Source: Paramacrobiotus metropolitanus
Lineage: Eukaryota; Tardigrada; Eutardigrada; Parachela; Macrobiotidae
DNA: 64,000 bases
Assembly: GCF_019649055.1 (NCBI RefSeq)
Contig: NW_026570337.1
Coordinates: forward strand, 62,001 to 126,000
Direction: 5' to 3'
Shown here: in pieces, positions 24,114 through 35,124 of the stretch
Layout of the letters: each line of letters starts with the position of its first letter
Position numbering within the stretch: position 1 is the stretch's first letter
Translations under genes and position numbers: made by a program
Notes under the pieces: model-generated
What the model was told of the DNA's origin: nothing
Databases searched by the model: none
Seen by the model: only the letters and a program-made list of their open reading frames with translations

Positions 24114-25904
24114 CTGCAATCAAACGAAACAAGCAATAAATACGCGGCTAATCAACACCGACGCCGGCATTAAGCGCCGTCGATAGCAATTAATGCCGTT
24201 GAAGTGATGAGCATTACGAGCGCGGCCGGAAGGGCTCCCCAACGGCGGCCGATGAATATTTATGAGGAAGCCGGCAAATTGCTTATATGAGTATGTTGCG
24301 CGATCATATCGGCCGAAATCGATGCTAAATCAGTCGTGAGGCCGGGCTATAGCGTCGGGATATCAGCAATCGGCGGAGAGCGATTTATGAATATTTGTAT
24401 ATTTATTCCGCACGAGGGATTCCGCTCGGCCGATCCCGGAATACATATGCAGATGTGTCTCTCGGCGATCGATACACGGGGAAGATGAGTCGAGGGAGCC
24501 CACTTCCGCCGCTAATGGACAACCGCCCGGCCCACGCCAATGATCAGGGGAAATTTGCGTAAAACGCACAAGATTACGCGAATTTATGTATGCGGGCGTC
24601 TTGCTAATGCACCGGCCGTCTTCCGCATTTTAATTTGTTAGAAAATTATTTCTCCAATCTTCCGCAAAAAAATGCATTTTTACGCGAATTCTGTTTGCTC
24701 AAATAATGATTACATGAATTTATTTTCAGGCGCTCTGAGATTATCACCGATGTATTACATCGGTGATTTTCCGCAGTTTAATTTCTTGGAATAATATTTT
24801 TTAATCGCCCGCATATATAAAAAGCCGGTTGTGTGATTTATTTGCTAAATTAATCAGTGCATAGTAAACATAATAATAAAGCTGCTTATTGTAAAAGCTT
24901 ATGTAAACTTCAGGCAAAGTGTTTATCGGATAAAGAGAGTTTAGCGCAGCCCTGGCGTATTTTTAATTAAGCCAGTATTTTCCATTACGCCGCTTCCTGG
25001 CCGGCTTCCGATGAAAGTTCCGTTTGAGCCGGTGGTGCAGCGGAAATGGCGCTGTAGTGGAGGAGGCGTGCTGGGCTGGATGAGGGAAATATTGGCCCGC
25101 GCCGAGAGGCTGTAATTGCGCCTCTCAGGCTGGCCCAGAGGATCCTCTAACCCAACGATCAAACCCATCGTGCCTGTAATTATAACCATCTCCGCACCGG
25201 CCACTGGTCGTCATAACTTAAGGCTGTCCTCGCTGCATAACAAGCCTGATTAAATAAACAGCCCCGATGATGACAGCGTCCAGTCCGCACTTGACCAGAC
25301 CCGCGTTGTGATTATCCACTATTCACTCTGTTTTATCGATCGCGAAGTTAATGCGATTGTAAAGAAACCTCGTGCGGGTGTGTATATATATGTAGATAGG
25401 TCGAAAATGCAATTGCCGGACGTTGTCACTTATCTGCTGTGTGCAGAAGCGTTTTAGGAAGAAAGTGGGGCTTGTTTAACACGCATCATATGCCAGCACT
25501 TAAGCCGCGCTTTATCCGCGGTCCACAATTTACTGCGCGGACGAATTAGAACACCACGCATTACCCATGCAGATTTTCCAGTCTTAGCCTGGATTTCGGG
25601 AGATTGCCCTGCGATCAATAAACAGACCTACGAACTATCCAGAAAGGTCAAGTCTGTTTCCGGTCGTATTCCAGAATTTTTGCTAGCAAGTTGTGTAGAA
25701 AATTCGCTGGGTGATCGATACAAATAAAGTGTGTGTCGGCATAAATGACGGTACTGTCGGAAGTGCGAGTGTGTTGATCTTCCCGTGGAGAGGCCCTAAT
25801 GGGGCGCTATTGAGCCGCGGCGGACAAAGCGCCGCGAATTAAAGATAAACACGGTGTGCGCCCTACATTCCGGCAGCGTCAACACTTCTCCAACAAAACT
25901 GTGT
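24114..25904. other. No gene seen; one small hairpin
   Basis: Upstream side of the agrin-like exons; 5' exons of that gene should lie to the right but none was recognised. A minus-strand frame at 24941-25204 has no motif I trust. At 24744-24768 there is a 12-bp-stem hairpin (ATCACCGATGTA / TACATCGGTGAT) followed by a T run. Confidence 0.35.
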
Positions 25905-26320
25905 ACACTTGCACAAAAAAATTATGCATCTGCCGAACCGGCGCTTCTTTTGTCTGCGCCAGCCGTCTGCTGAGGAAACTTCATCCCGGGATGAAACCGG
26001 GATGAAAAAAAGAAGTAACAAACCCTGCCTTATTGCTGCGTATACATGCACAGAAATTCTGCGCATCTGCCAAACATGCGCTTCTTTTCTGTGTCCGACC
26101 GTTCGCTTGGGAAACTTCATCCCTGGAAGAAAGCGGGAAGAAAAAAAGGAACAAACGCTGCCTTATTGTTGCGTACATTTGCACAAAAAAATACGCCCCT
26201 TGTGAATAAGAGCCTTTTTTATTTGTCTGGTTGTTTGCTGGGGAAACTTTATCCCAGGATAAACACAGGGGTGAAAAAGGGAAGAAACGCTGGAGTATTG
26301 TTGTGTGCATTTTGGCGCGA
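25905..26320 (+). repeat. Tandem repeat, three units of ~132-137 bp
   Basis: Units begin at about 25913, 26050 and 26182 with CACAAAAAAATTATGCATCT-like sequence, then GCGCTTCTTTT, GAAACTTCATCCC(T/G)GG, AAAAAAGAA..CAAACGCTGCCTTATTG. Divergence between units is moderate and they contain overlapping frames on both strands, all shadows of the repeat. Confidence 0.8.
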
Positions 26321-29300
26321 CGCATCAATCAAAGTGACCTGCAACTGCCAGGGCAGTTGATGTGTCTGCGTGCCGTACAGTCCATTCTGGCGTTAATTTA
26401 GTCCGTTTCACGCCTCATCTCGTCCAGGATCATCCCGGATTACGTTCATCCCGTACACGCTGTACAACTCGCAGCAGCACAGCCACTTTACCCGGCTTGA
26501 CACACTTTCGGGCTCAGTCTGCCTGTGCTCTTTCCGGCTCTGTCAATAGTCCCGGCTTCATCGTCTGTCAGCATTGGAAATTAGCGATTAAACGCTGCAT
26601 GTTGACCGGATTGTACAAGAATACAACCGGTGCAAATTGTGTAAAAGGTACATTCAATTTCCCCCAAAGCAAACACACCGTGATTCACCGGTGTAAAACT
26701 GCTAGAACATCGGCTGATGTCGTAACAATTTTGAAGCAGTGTTTCGGAACATTAACCGGTGGAACGGAACGCGCGTTGCGAAGCGGAATGGACGATGTAT
26801 AAGCAGCCTTAATCAAGCCATTTATATACAGCTCACTCGAGCGTCGGCGTTCCGCGTAGGCAGCGCCCGCATATATCAATTCGCCGGCTTTATCAGCCAA
26901 AAATATTTGATCAGCATGTATTTCACTTGTCACAGCCAATTACATTATGCACTCCATTCAAGCGCACACTATTATGTATTCCGCGTTTTTCCCAGAAATT
27001 CCGTTGCATGACGCAACTGAAAAGGAAAAAAAGGAGAAGAAAATTGCGGATGACAGTGAACAGCGGTGGTAATGCGGGGAGCCATCAGCTGCCAGGGAAT
27101 ATTAACACTTTAACGACGGCTTGCATCATCCATCACTGATAACCCAGTTTGATGAGTTTTATCAGCTGCGCACCGTCATTCTTTCTCCAGCAACGTCTTT
27201 CGCTGTTTTCCCTTCGTAATTGTCTTAGCCAGGCACCGCACTCCGCCGCTCGATCGATAAATCATTTTTTCCCCGGCGCGGATCCGCCGCACTGTGTACA
27301 CGTTGTTGATTAAGTGCGCTGGAGACGAGTGAGAGAGTGCGGGAGCGGATCAATTGTATGTGTAATGCCGCATGTAAGTTTCCGCATAATCGCCTTCATG
27401 CGCCGGCTCAATTATTGGATTAGCACACATACTGCGCCGGCCAGGAATATCGCCACGATGACAGGTGAATGCCGGTGCTTTAATGAGGGAACGCCGCGGG
27501 AGAGCAGGGAGCGCAGGATCGGAGGGGCGGCTACGTGTCACCAGATGCCGGCTAATTACAGCGCCCGCTGCTGCGTAGAAGCGGCAATCAGCCTGATTAC
27601 GACTCGGATTAATGCGGCCAATATATCGGACTACAGTCTTCCTCGCTGCCCATCGATCGCATCGAATAAATAGCCCCTGGCCAAGCCCGTCCCGATCAAT
27701 GCAATCCCTTAATGCATTTTCAACATACACTCTACTAAAATGTCTACTCCCTAATAATCCATTTTCCCTGCACTTTGCCTGCACTTTAACCACGCCGTAT
27801 TTTTCATTAGGCGTAATCAGCGCAGAACACACTAAAGGTTTCTGATTAGCGCCTATAAGGCTGCTTGACAATTAGGTGCTGGTAAGAAAGAGCCGAGCGT
27901 GTCGCTACTTGACCCATATTGGCAAGACGGATCAAGAGAGCTTGTTGCCGGGCGCTTCCTTCCTTCCTCTCCAGTTGTACTTTATACACACACTACACCC
28001 TAATCCTTCCTACCTTGAAAGGCCGCCTCGAATACCGGCTCCGTGTCCAGCGCCCGGACGCCGCAGAGCCACACAATCCACAGCCGGTAAATAACATCCA
28101 TCGTGGCGAACGTTCATCAACAATCCACCGCTACATCCCGCGTTCCGAGAAAAGCGAGCTTAGCACGCCGTCTCATCGCTGCAATTAGTCTGCTGAAGAA
28201 AGGCGCGTAGCGTGCGGGAAAGGAAATAAATATTGCTTGCGCTTAGTGCTGCGCGTAAATGAGCAATTGTCGTGACAGCCGATGAATATCCGCGCAGCCG
28301 TGTGGGAGTTGTTGTGTGCTGTATAGATAAAACAGCGCGGTATATATCGCGCGTGGGTGCGGAAATGAACCGGGAGCGAGTGTATACGTGAGTCAGCGGC
28401 GCTGGAATGGCTGTGTTGGCTGGATCAGTCTGTCAAGCAGTCCGGTTACGCAGTGGAAAGGGTGGCGTGGCATCTGCGCCCGCAGCCAGAAGAATATATA
28501 CCCCGACTGAGTGTGCACAATGCCCCGCCTGTGCTCTGTGTGGCCGTTGATCGGGCCGGACGCTATCAGTCGTCGTCCCGCGGCAGGCCGGGATGAATGG
28601 GATGAATGTGCGTGCACACACGCGCTTCCTTCGCGCAATGTACACGCTCGCGGTTCAACGGAACTGAGGCGAGCGCTGTAGCTGAGTCTATCATACGATA
28701 CTCCCCATTCCCGTGGATAAAGTGTTCCTACTGCGATCGATATTGCAGTTGTACTGTACATATACGGTGTACCACAGGAACGGCTCATGTGTACTGTACA
28801 TACATCGATACTCCGTCCCCAACTAAACGCCACACCGGACCGGACACTGGATAGTGGCATGGCTGGAATTCTGGGGTTCAAACACTGCTAGCTCACCGTC
28901 TTTAGCTTGTCTTCCTCAGCGCTAACCGGACACAGGCGACAAAATGTGCCGCAAGACAGTGCAATAGTTCGTAGGCAAAAATAATAATGCAGTACCTGTT
29001 TTCTAATTCAAGTTATAATAAGGTTCTTACGCATACGACGCTCGATATCCTTCAATCGATACTTTTATTCAGCCTTCCAAAACATACATACAGACACAAT
29101 GTAGATTACAGCTAGCATGTTTTTTACGTAGCAACGGATCACAACTAAAATGAGTGCGCTCGTGCATTTTTCACACACAGTATTTCATATTATTAATAAA
29201 TTTTGTTTGGTACCTTGCAAAAAAAAACTTGAAAATTAATATGAACTAGGACAAATGCACGTTGGCGTGCATGTGGTAGACCGGAACGCAGCATTTCCTT

Positions 29301-29372
29301 TGAGTGTGCCATTTCATTAACTGATTTACTAAAAGAATAATAATTATTATACCCATGACCACAGCAACAACA
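26321..29372. other. No gene supported
   Basis: Three kilobases with many open short frames on both strands (GC-richer than the surroundings near 27.2-28.7 kb) but no protein motif, and no convincing splice-joined frame. It could hold promoter and 5' non-coding exons of the agrin-like gene (minus strand). Confidence 0.35.
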
Positions 29373-30257
29373 AAATTACATTGTGGGATTTTTATAATTG
29401 TTGCCAACAATTATAAAAAATCCCACAGTGTAATTTCTAGTAAATCCCGTTTGACTATTCGAAACTCTGTCGGCAGTTTATGACCAGACTGTACGGCCTC
29501 AACATCCCTTCCAGCCGCAGGCAGTGCGATCTCGGTACCTAAGGAGAAACGAATATAAACTTGCGAAAACGGCGAAAATGTTGCAATTGCAAAAGCCAAA
29601 ACAGTTTAATTGTAAACTTACTTTGCTGGGCGGACTGCTGTTTGTGATGGATGGAAAAAATCTTGCATCACGTAGCCACCGCATACCAATAAACCAAAAG
29701 TTATTCCGGAGCCCGCCATAATTAGAAAACGATATCTCGCAATGTGGGATATCATTTTCTAATTATGGCGGGCTTGTGGGACCACTGTGGGAAGCAGTGT
29801 GAGACCCACTTTGCTTCCACTTGCAGTAAATTTGCTGGATTTGTTGTGTCCTGCTAGCTAGCTAGATTAATGTCACGGACAAATTACAGGAGCGCTCCTG
29901 TAATTCGGCTCTCCGGTAATATTTCCGTGACATTAATTCGACAATTTGCTGATGGATGAAGATGCAAGTTTGTTTGCGCGATCGATGAATTCTTTGCTCC
30001 AAGATAAATTTTGCGAGAAAAGAATTTTGGCGTCGCATTGATAGACATGGAAATACACGCTGAATTTACGCCTTATACTACTAAGAATGTGTACACATTG
30101 TTCGTATTATACGGCGTGAATTCGTCGGCACAATGACTGATCCGGAAAAAAGTTGCTTATCCGTAAAATTTATCTTTGATCTCAGACTTCATGGTCAAAG
30201 ATAAATTCTGCTGACAAGCAACTTTTCAAAAGCCGACTCAGGATCAATATCATTGAA
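29373..30257. repeat. Cluster of five strong hairpins
   Basis: H1 29373-29436, stem about 31 bp around TTATAATTGTTG. H2 29710-29774, 27-bp stem starting AGCCCGCCATAATTAG with an 11-base loop. H3 29866-29937, outer ATTAATGTCACGGA stem enclosing a perfect AATTACAGGAGCGCTCCTGTAATT-type inner palindrome. H4 30062-30123, around AATGTGTACACATT. H5 30132-30257, stem TTATCTTTGA/TCAAAGATAA extended by AAGTTGCTT/AAGCAACTT. Sequences differ from one another. No ORF with motif overlaps the cluster. Confidence 0.8.
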
Positions 30258-30519
30258 TCCGGTTTCGTTGGTGGAGTTGGTTACAAACGCACTTGGGAAG
30301 ACTGATATTATGATATTTCCTATCAACACCTTCGGATATGATGCACCATATGCACAAATTGTAACAATTATTATAATCCCGTCGCTCCTTTTCTGAGTTA
30401 AACGACAAATAAGAGAGGTTCCCGGTACTACGAATGATGTAGCTGTAGGTAGATTTTAAACAGGGCTAAACGTAAGTTGATTATAAATCCCCCAAAGGAC
30501 TTAATAAACCGGCAAACAA

Positions 30520-31262
30520 CCGTTTTGAAAGCGACGGGCTGCTTATAGGGGCCGGATCGAATCCGCCAACATAATATCAATGCCCGAAAGAGCTGATCAG
30601 TCCGATGAGAAACAGTTTTGAGTTGGAATTATGATCCCAGAGATCCGGTAAAGAATATGTATGATATTGAATAATTAACTTTGTTTATCGCTAGCGCATG
30701 GCTGATGGCGCAAACAAAGGTAGTCGGTAATGCCATGCATCTCAAGTTGCATAATTTTTCTTCTTATTAAACTTAATATCGCAATTATCCAGTTAGAGAA
30801 CAGCCAGCTCCAGATCAAATGGCACCGCGACATTTCGCCGAAGACAACTAGCCGCAGGACATCGGTCGGAGACATTTCGCCGCAGGTTCATCTGGCCATG
30901 GGACGTTCCACCGCGAGACATTTGTTCGACCGGACATCGCGCCGCAAGTCATCGCGTCGCGAGGCCATTTCGACGCCGAAACATTTCGTCGAGATATCAG
31001 AAAGCATAAAACAGCACAAGAAAACATGAGAAAACATTACGAAATGTCCGCGGCCGGCTGTCTTGCGGCCAAATGCCGCAGAGGTGAAATGTCTCAAAGC
31101 TAGATGTCCCAAACCGAAGTGTCCCTGCCTCCTTATGTCCTGTGGAAAACTGTCTACGTGACGAAAATTCGCGCATCTAATTTGAGGGCGGCGAAATGTC
31201 CCACTCCGAGTTGTCCGGCTGCGTATCGAATGCTCATGTGACGCATCTACCCATCGCCAAGA
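30520..31262 (-). pseudogene. Decayed Kv channel copy (T1 region), copy d
   Basis: On the minus strand this shows remnants of the Kv T1 exon: GATGCGTCACATGAGCATTCGAT left of an inserted block and CATTTGATCTGGAGCTGGCT right of it, matching the plus-strand pseudogene at 42.4-44.1 kb and the intact exon (GAATTTGATGAGGAGTTGGC). The inserted block (about 30835-31230) is the same satellite-like insertion found in the 42.6-kb copy. The left part (30520-30800) is also a direct repeat of 40710-41000. No open frame survives. Confidence 0.5.
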
Positions 31263-32640
31263 CCAAAATTCATTGAACAACGATGGTGATGACAATCGTA
31301 ACATGGTGTTCCACTGTATTACAAGTGGATTTACCTCTTTCCCGACGACTATCGTCAAAATACAACGGTGTACCGATCCATGGAAATTTTCCGTCGGCAG
31401 AACGATCGTCAGGACAAAGATCGGTTTTATCTGCAGTATTAAATTACGATACTCGTAATACATCGCAGTGGCAAATGTAGCGCTAGTCGACGGTGGAACG
31501 ACCGTCTATGAGGAATACGGTGGGCACCTCGGCTTTGCCTGGGCGGCTGTTACCGGTGCGAAACTTACAGCGGTATTCAAATTTATATTTTGGTTTGGAT
31601 ACCTTTATTCGGTTCCTGACTACCATGAGCGGAACCAGGTCAAATGTTCATAACAATATTCATCATCTAATGATTTCATAAGTCGGTATCATCTAATGAT
31701 TTTCATCTAATGATTGTTTAAGTAATAAGTACTGAGTAACTTCGATCGTTTTCGTATGTGCACCGGAAACAACTAATTTTATTGCCCCACGAGACCTTTC
31801 GGGTCCTGGTAAAAGCAAAACACACTTTTCAAACAATTATGGCAAATTAATACTGTATATATAATTGTTTTGCAAATCCTGTTTAGTATTTTTCGGATTT
31901 TGCCTTGAAGCAGCTTTGCTACTTTGGTAACATCGATATGTAAATCCTTCGCCGACATTGTTTACAACGGAAAATACTGCCATATACCATTAATGATTAT
32001 TACTGTACACGTTCGCGATAAACATACACGTATCCTGAATCGGTCAAGCATAAATTAGGCAGAACGCTGAGACTTAGAGTATGCATACAAAAGAGCCGTC
32101 TTCAGATACAGCCTCTTTGTACATGTACGTACCGGCAGAGAAGCAGTGCATTGCTTGTGTACGCCGGTGGGTGCTACTGTATACATACATGAATACAAGT
32201 CACTTAATTTGTAATTCATTTAAAATACTATGTATGATATACCAGGTGCTGCGCACACCATAATACGAGTGCTTTGTTATTTGTAACAACTGTAAAGCAG
32301 AAAGTGCACTCGCTTTTTGCGCACAGTGCATGACCGAAGCGTAGGCTGGTTACATGATATACGTAATAATAAAGGTAATTTCTTGTGGTGGGCCTGATGG
32401 CACTGCTGTACTTATCTCATTTTTGTAGAGCAGCATTACGTTTGTCATAGTTCTACAGAGTACCACTGTTGCGAAGTACAGTAACCGTATTTTACGCGGC
32501 AAACTGTTAGAATGCCTACCCCAGTTGCCGGTTCAGAAACAGTCCTCGGTCAATATTGCATGAAAGCTGTTTTCGTGCCCTTTTCTTCAGAACATAGATT
32601 TTTATTCAGCCGAATATGACGCATTTTATCGTAGCGCATA
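31263..32640. other. No gene seen
   Basis: Short overlapping frames only; AT-rich. No motif or splice-joined frame recognised. Confidence 0.3.
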
Positions 32641-32781
32641 TATAGGGGGAAATCGATAGCATACCATACACCTTCCCTGTACTCCTCCAGTCATCCGTAT
32701 GGATTTCCACGTCATGGCTAAACAGGGTTTTCAAAAGCGCCACATTTATACCTGCACATTGATTGCTGTAAAGTCGCTTTA

Positions 32782-33738
32782 CCGGGTGGCCCAACAAAAT
32801 GGCGGTCTCCGTTTTTAGCCCGTTTCTCGAGAACCACTTGTCGCACTCTGAACTATTTTAACTCGTTTGATAGACATTTTTAATACCTACCAAAAACATT
32901 AAGACGTTTCATTTTATATCGCCAGGATCTCGTAATCAATAATGCCAATTGACACGGTGTCGAAATTTATCATGACCTAACTCGCAGACTTTAAAATTTC
33001 GTCTCGCTTCTTTCCCGTTCGACATTTTCAAATGGTTTCAAATGTTTGGTAAGAGAACGATAACTTCTTTTAATAAAAATAATATCTGTTGGCATGGTGC
33101 ACGCGCTCGATAAACTATGCGCCAAACAAACTTTTAATTTTTTTGACTTTTTTTTCTTTGGTGTTTTAGGCATTTTCAGTTACAATTTTTATGTACATCA
33201 CAGGGTGGAACAAAAAAAGACTGGTCCACTGATAATTGTAGCCAGGTGGAAGCCCTTTGGAAAACAAGTTAGAATCAGGACAGTTGTCGAAGCGCTGGTA
33301 TGGGAATTGGTTTCGAAAAGCTGACTTTCGAATTTCACAAGATTGACCCAAGTGGATTTTTTTATCTTCCCGTTTGTTTAGGCCTCAGGTTCAGTAGAAT
33401 GCCAAAGTTTGTGCACTAAAACAACAGGGAACAATCCCTTTATCGGAATCAGTAAAAGTGAGACTCCATAACCCACTTTGCTGGATTACTGCAATTTTTA
33501 GTTTGGAAATTGGAAACGGAGAAAAAGAAATATTCGTTTCTGGGACATCCTCAAAATCTGATCATTTTCGGAAACTATTTCATAAAAATCTCAAACCGTT
33601 GTTAAACTTCTATCTAGCTAAATTTTTATATGTAGGAATATTTTCTCTTTCAAATGAAATTAATGGAGTGTCCATAGAACACTGGACGGACCCAGCGCAG
33701 CTCATTAAAACAGACCGCCATTTTATTGGGCCACCCGG
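32782..33738. mobile_element. 957-bp TA-flanked TIR element (CCGGGTGGC family), short form
   Basis: Ends CCGGGTGGCCCAACAAAATG ... inverted at the right end (CATTTTATTGGGCCACCCGG), TA on both sides (32780-32781, 33739-33740). The interior contains an AT-rich region and no transposase frame. It belongs with the 1.85-kb element at 48877-50723, whose TIR differs only at the CC/TG dinucleotide and one other base. Outside the TIRs, 32640-32690 and 33965-34012 form another inverted repeat (around ATGCTATCGATTTCCCC). Confidence 0.8.
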
Positions 33739-34109
33739 TAGTAAGCGTATCTCGAAATGCGCATGAATGATTACCTTCAAACTGCCCTGTATTCCTGGAA
33801 AATCTCTTTCCTATTTTTTACATGAAGATTCACAAAGACCTCAGAGTTAAACATTAAAAAAAACGAAATTTTTGGACTTCCGGCGTGTGACGCAGGTGGC
33901 ACCGCCCGGAGTGGCACCGTGATTTGGCTCACATTTTGAAAGTTTTCGAAACTGGAGCAGTACAGGCCTACAGGGAAGGTGTATAGTATGCTATCGATTT
34001 CCCCTTATACAGGAAAGATACAGAATATACGCGGCTATTCATATGCGCCTAGATGTTATGCTCGCGGGCGGACGGTTTTGTGTAACTATCCACATAATCC
34101 TCCGGTGCT

Positions 34110-35124
34110 GCGCCTTTCGCCGCAGGCCGCTTGTCGTGGGACACTTTGCTGCAGACACTTCGCCGAAAATTCAACCCTTTACAGGACTATTCGTCGCATT
34201 ACATTAGGAGGCAGAGATGCATACATAATTCGTCAATTATTGCCCGAAGATACATCTTTTCCCTGCCATAAGACTTTGTGCAGTGGTACCTTCCATGTGC
34301 TACACAACCGACGAATTCCAAGGAAAGTGGAAACACTGGCTGACAGAACGCCGTCGACAGAGGAATTCCAATAATTATTACCAATATGCAATTTTTCGTT
34401 TTTGTTATGCAAACAAATTTTATTGTTATTTGGTAGCATTAGCATTCCTTCGGATCGCACAGCAGTTACGTAAAGGTCAAAGATTTGTTGACGGCTTGCA
34501 GATTTACAAGATTGAGGAGATCCGGCAGAACATGTCAGGCATGATGCAAAAGCTGGCCAGTCTGATCGGCGAGGACGGCCAGCAAGGGCAACACTGGCTG
34601 TCACACTCAGAAGATAAATCTTCTCAACGCATTCCGCGAAATTACTTGCGCCAAACCTCCCTATGCACTGCCGGAATCTTCGCTGCCGGATGTACTGGCT
34701 GTTTTGAAACTGAGAAACAAATGATTGTGTCTGCGCGTTACCGACACACGTTGATTGGTCGGCTAATGAATACCGCCTGTCCGTTCTCTGTCGTGTAAAG
34801 GTCACTAACAGGATGACGCTCCAATTTCACGGTTTCGTGTTGCAGCTGCAAACGGGAAATGCAATTAGCGCGGCAATGTCTCAGCGGACTGTTAGCGCGG
34901 AATGCCACTGCGAATATGGATTACTGCTGGATAGTGGATACTAATTGGTTTAGCACGGAAATAATTATACCAGTCCGCCTGCAATTGTCTGCACAGCGCT
35001 GTCAAGCGCATTAAAGAACGGTAAACAGCGCCGCACTGGAACGGCAAAGCGACAGACGGAGTAGTAGCATCGGAAGATTCATTTTGATGGTAGCAACCAC
35101 TTTGCGCTTTAGTCTACCCGCAAA
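34110..35124 (+). repeat. Upstream flank of the Kv gene, duplicated at 41640-42411
   Basis: Shares GGGACACTTTGCTGCAGA, CATTCCGCGAAAT, ACCGCCTGTCCGT, AATTTCACGGTTTCGTGTT and AGTGTCTCAGCGGACAG-like blocks with 41640-42411, immediately upstream of the pseudogene copy. Contains a plus-strand frame (34283-34798, 171 codons) whose segment IYKIEEIRQNMSGMMQKLA looks helical, but it is not conserved as a frame in the duplicate, so I do not call it a gene. The Kv promoter should lie in the right-hand end. Confidence 0.6.

Noticed and set aside
27350-27871. 173-codon minus-strand ORF
   Set aside because: Opposite-strand frames are open over the same GC-rich DNA and no motif or splice context supports it.
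29373-30257. CRISPR-like array
   Set aside because: The hairpins differ in sequence and are not direct repeats with spacers; the DNA is eukaryotic.
34283-34798. 171-codon plus-strand ORF upstream of the Kv gene
   Set aside because: Not conserved as a frame in the duplicated flank at 41.9-42.1 kb, an opposite-strand frame is open over the same DNA, and no family motif is visible.
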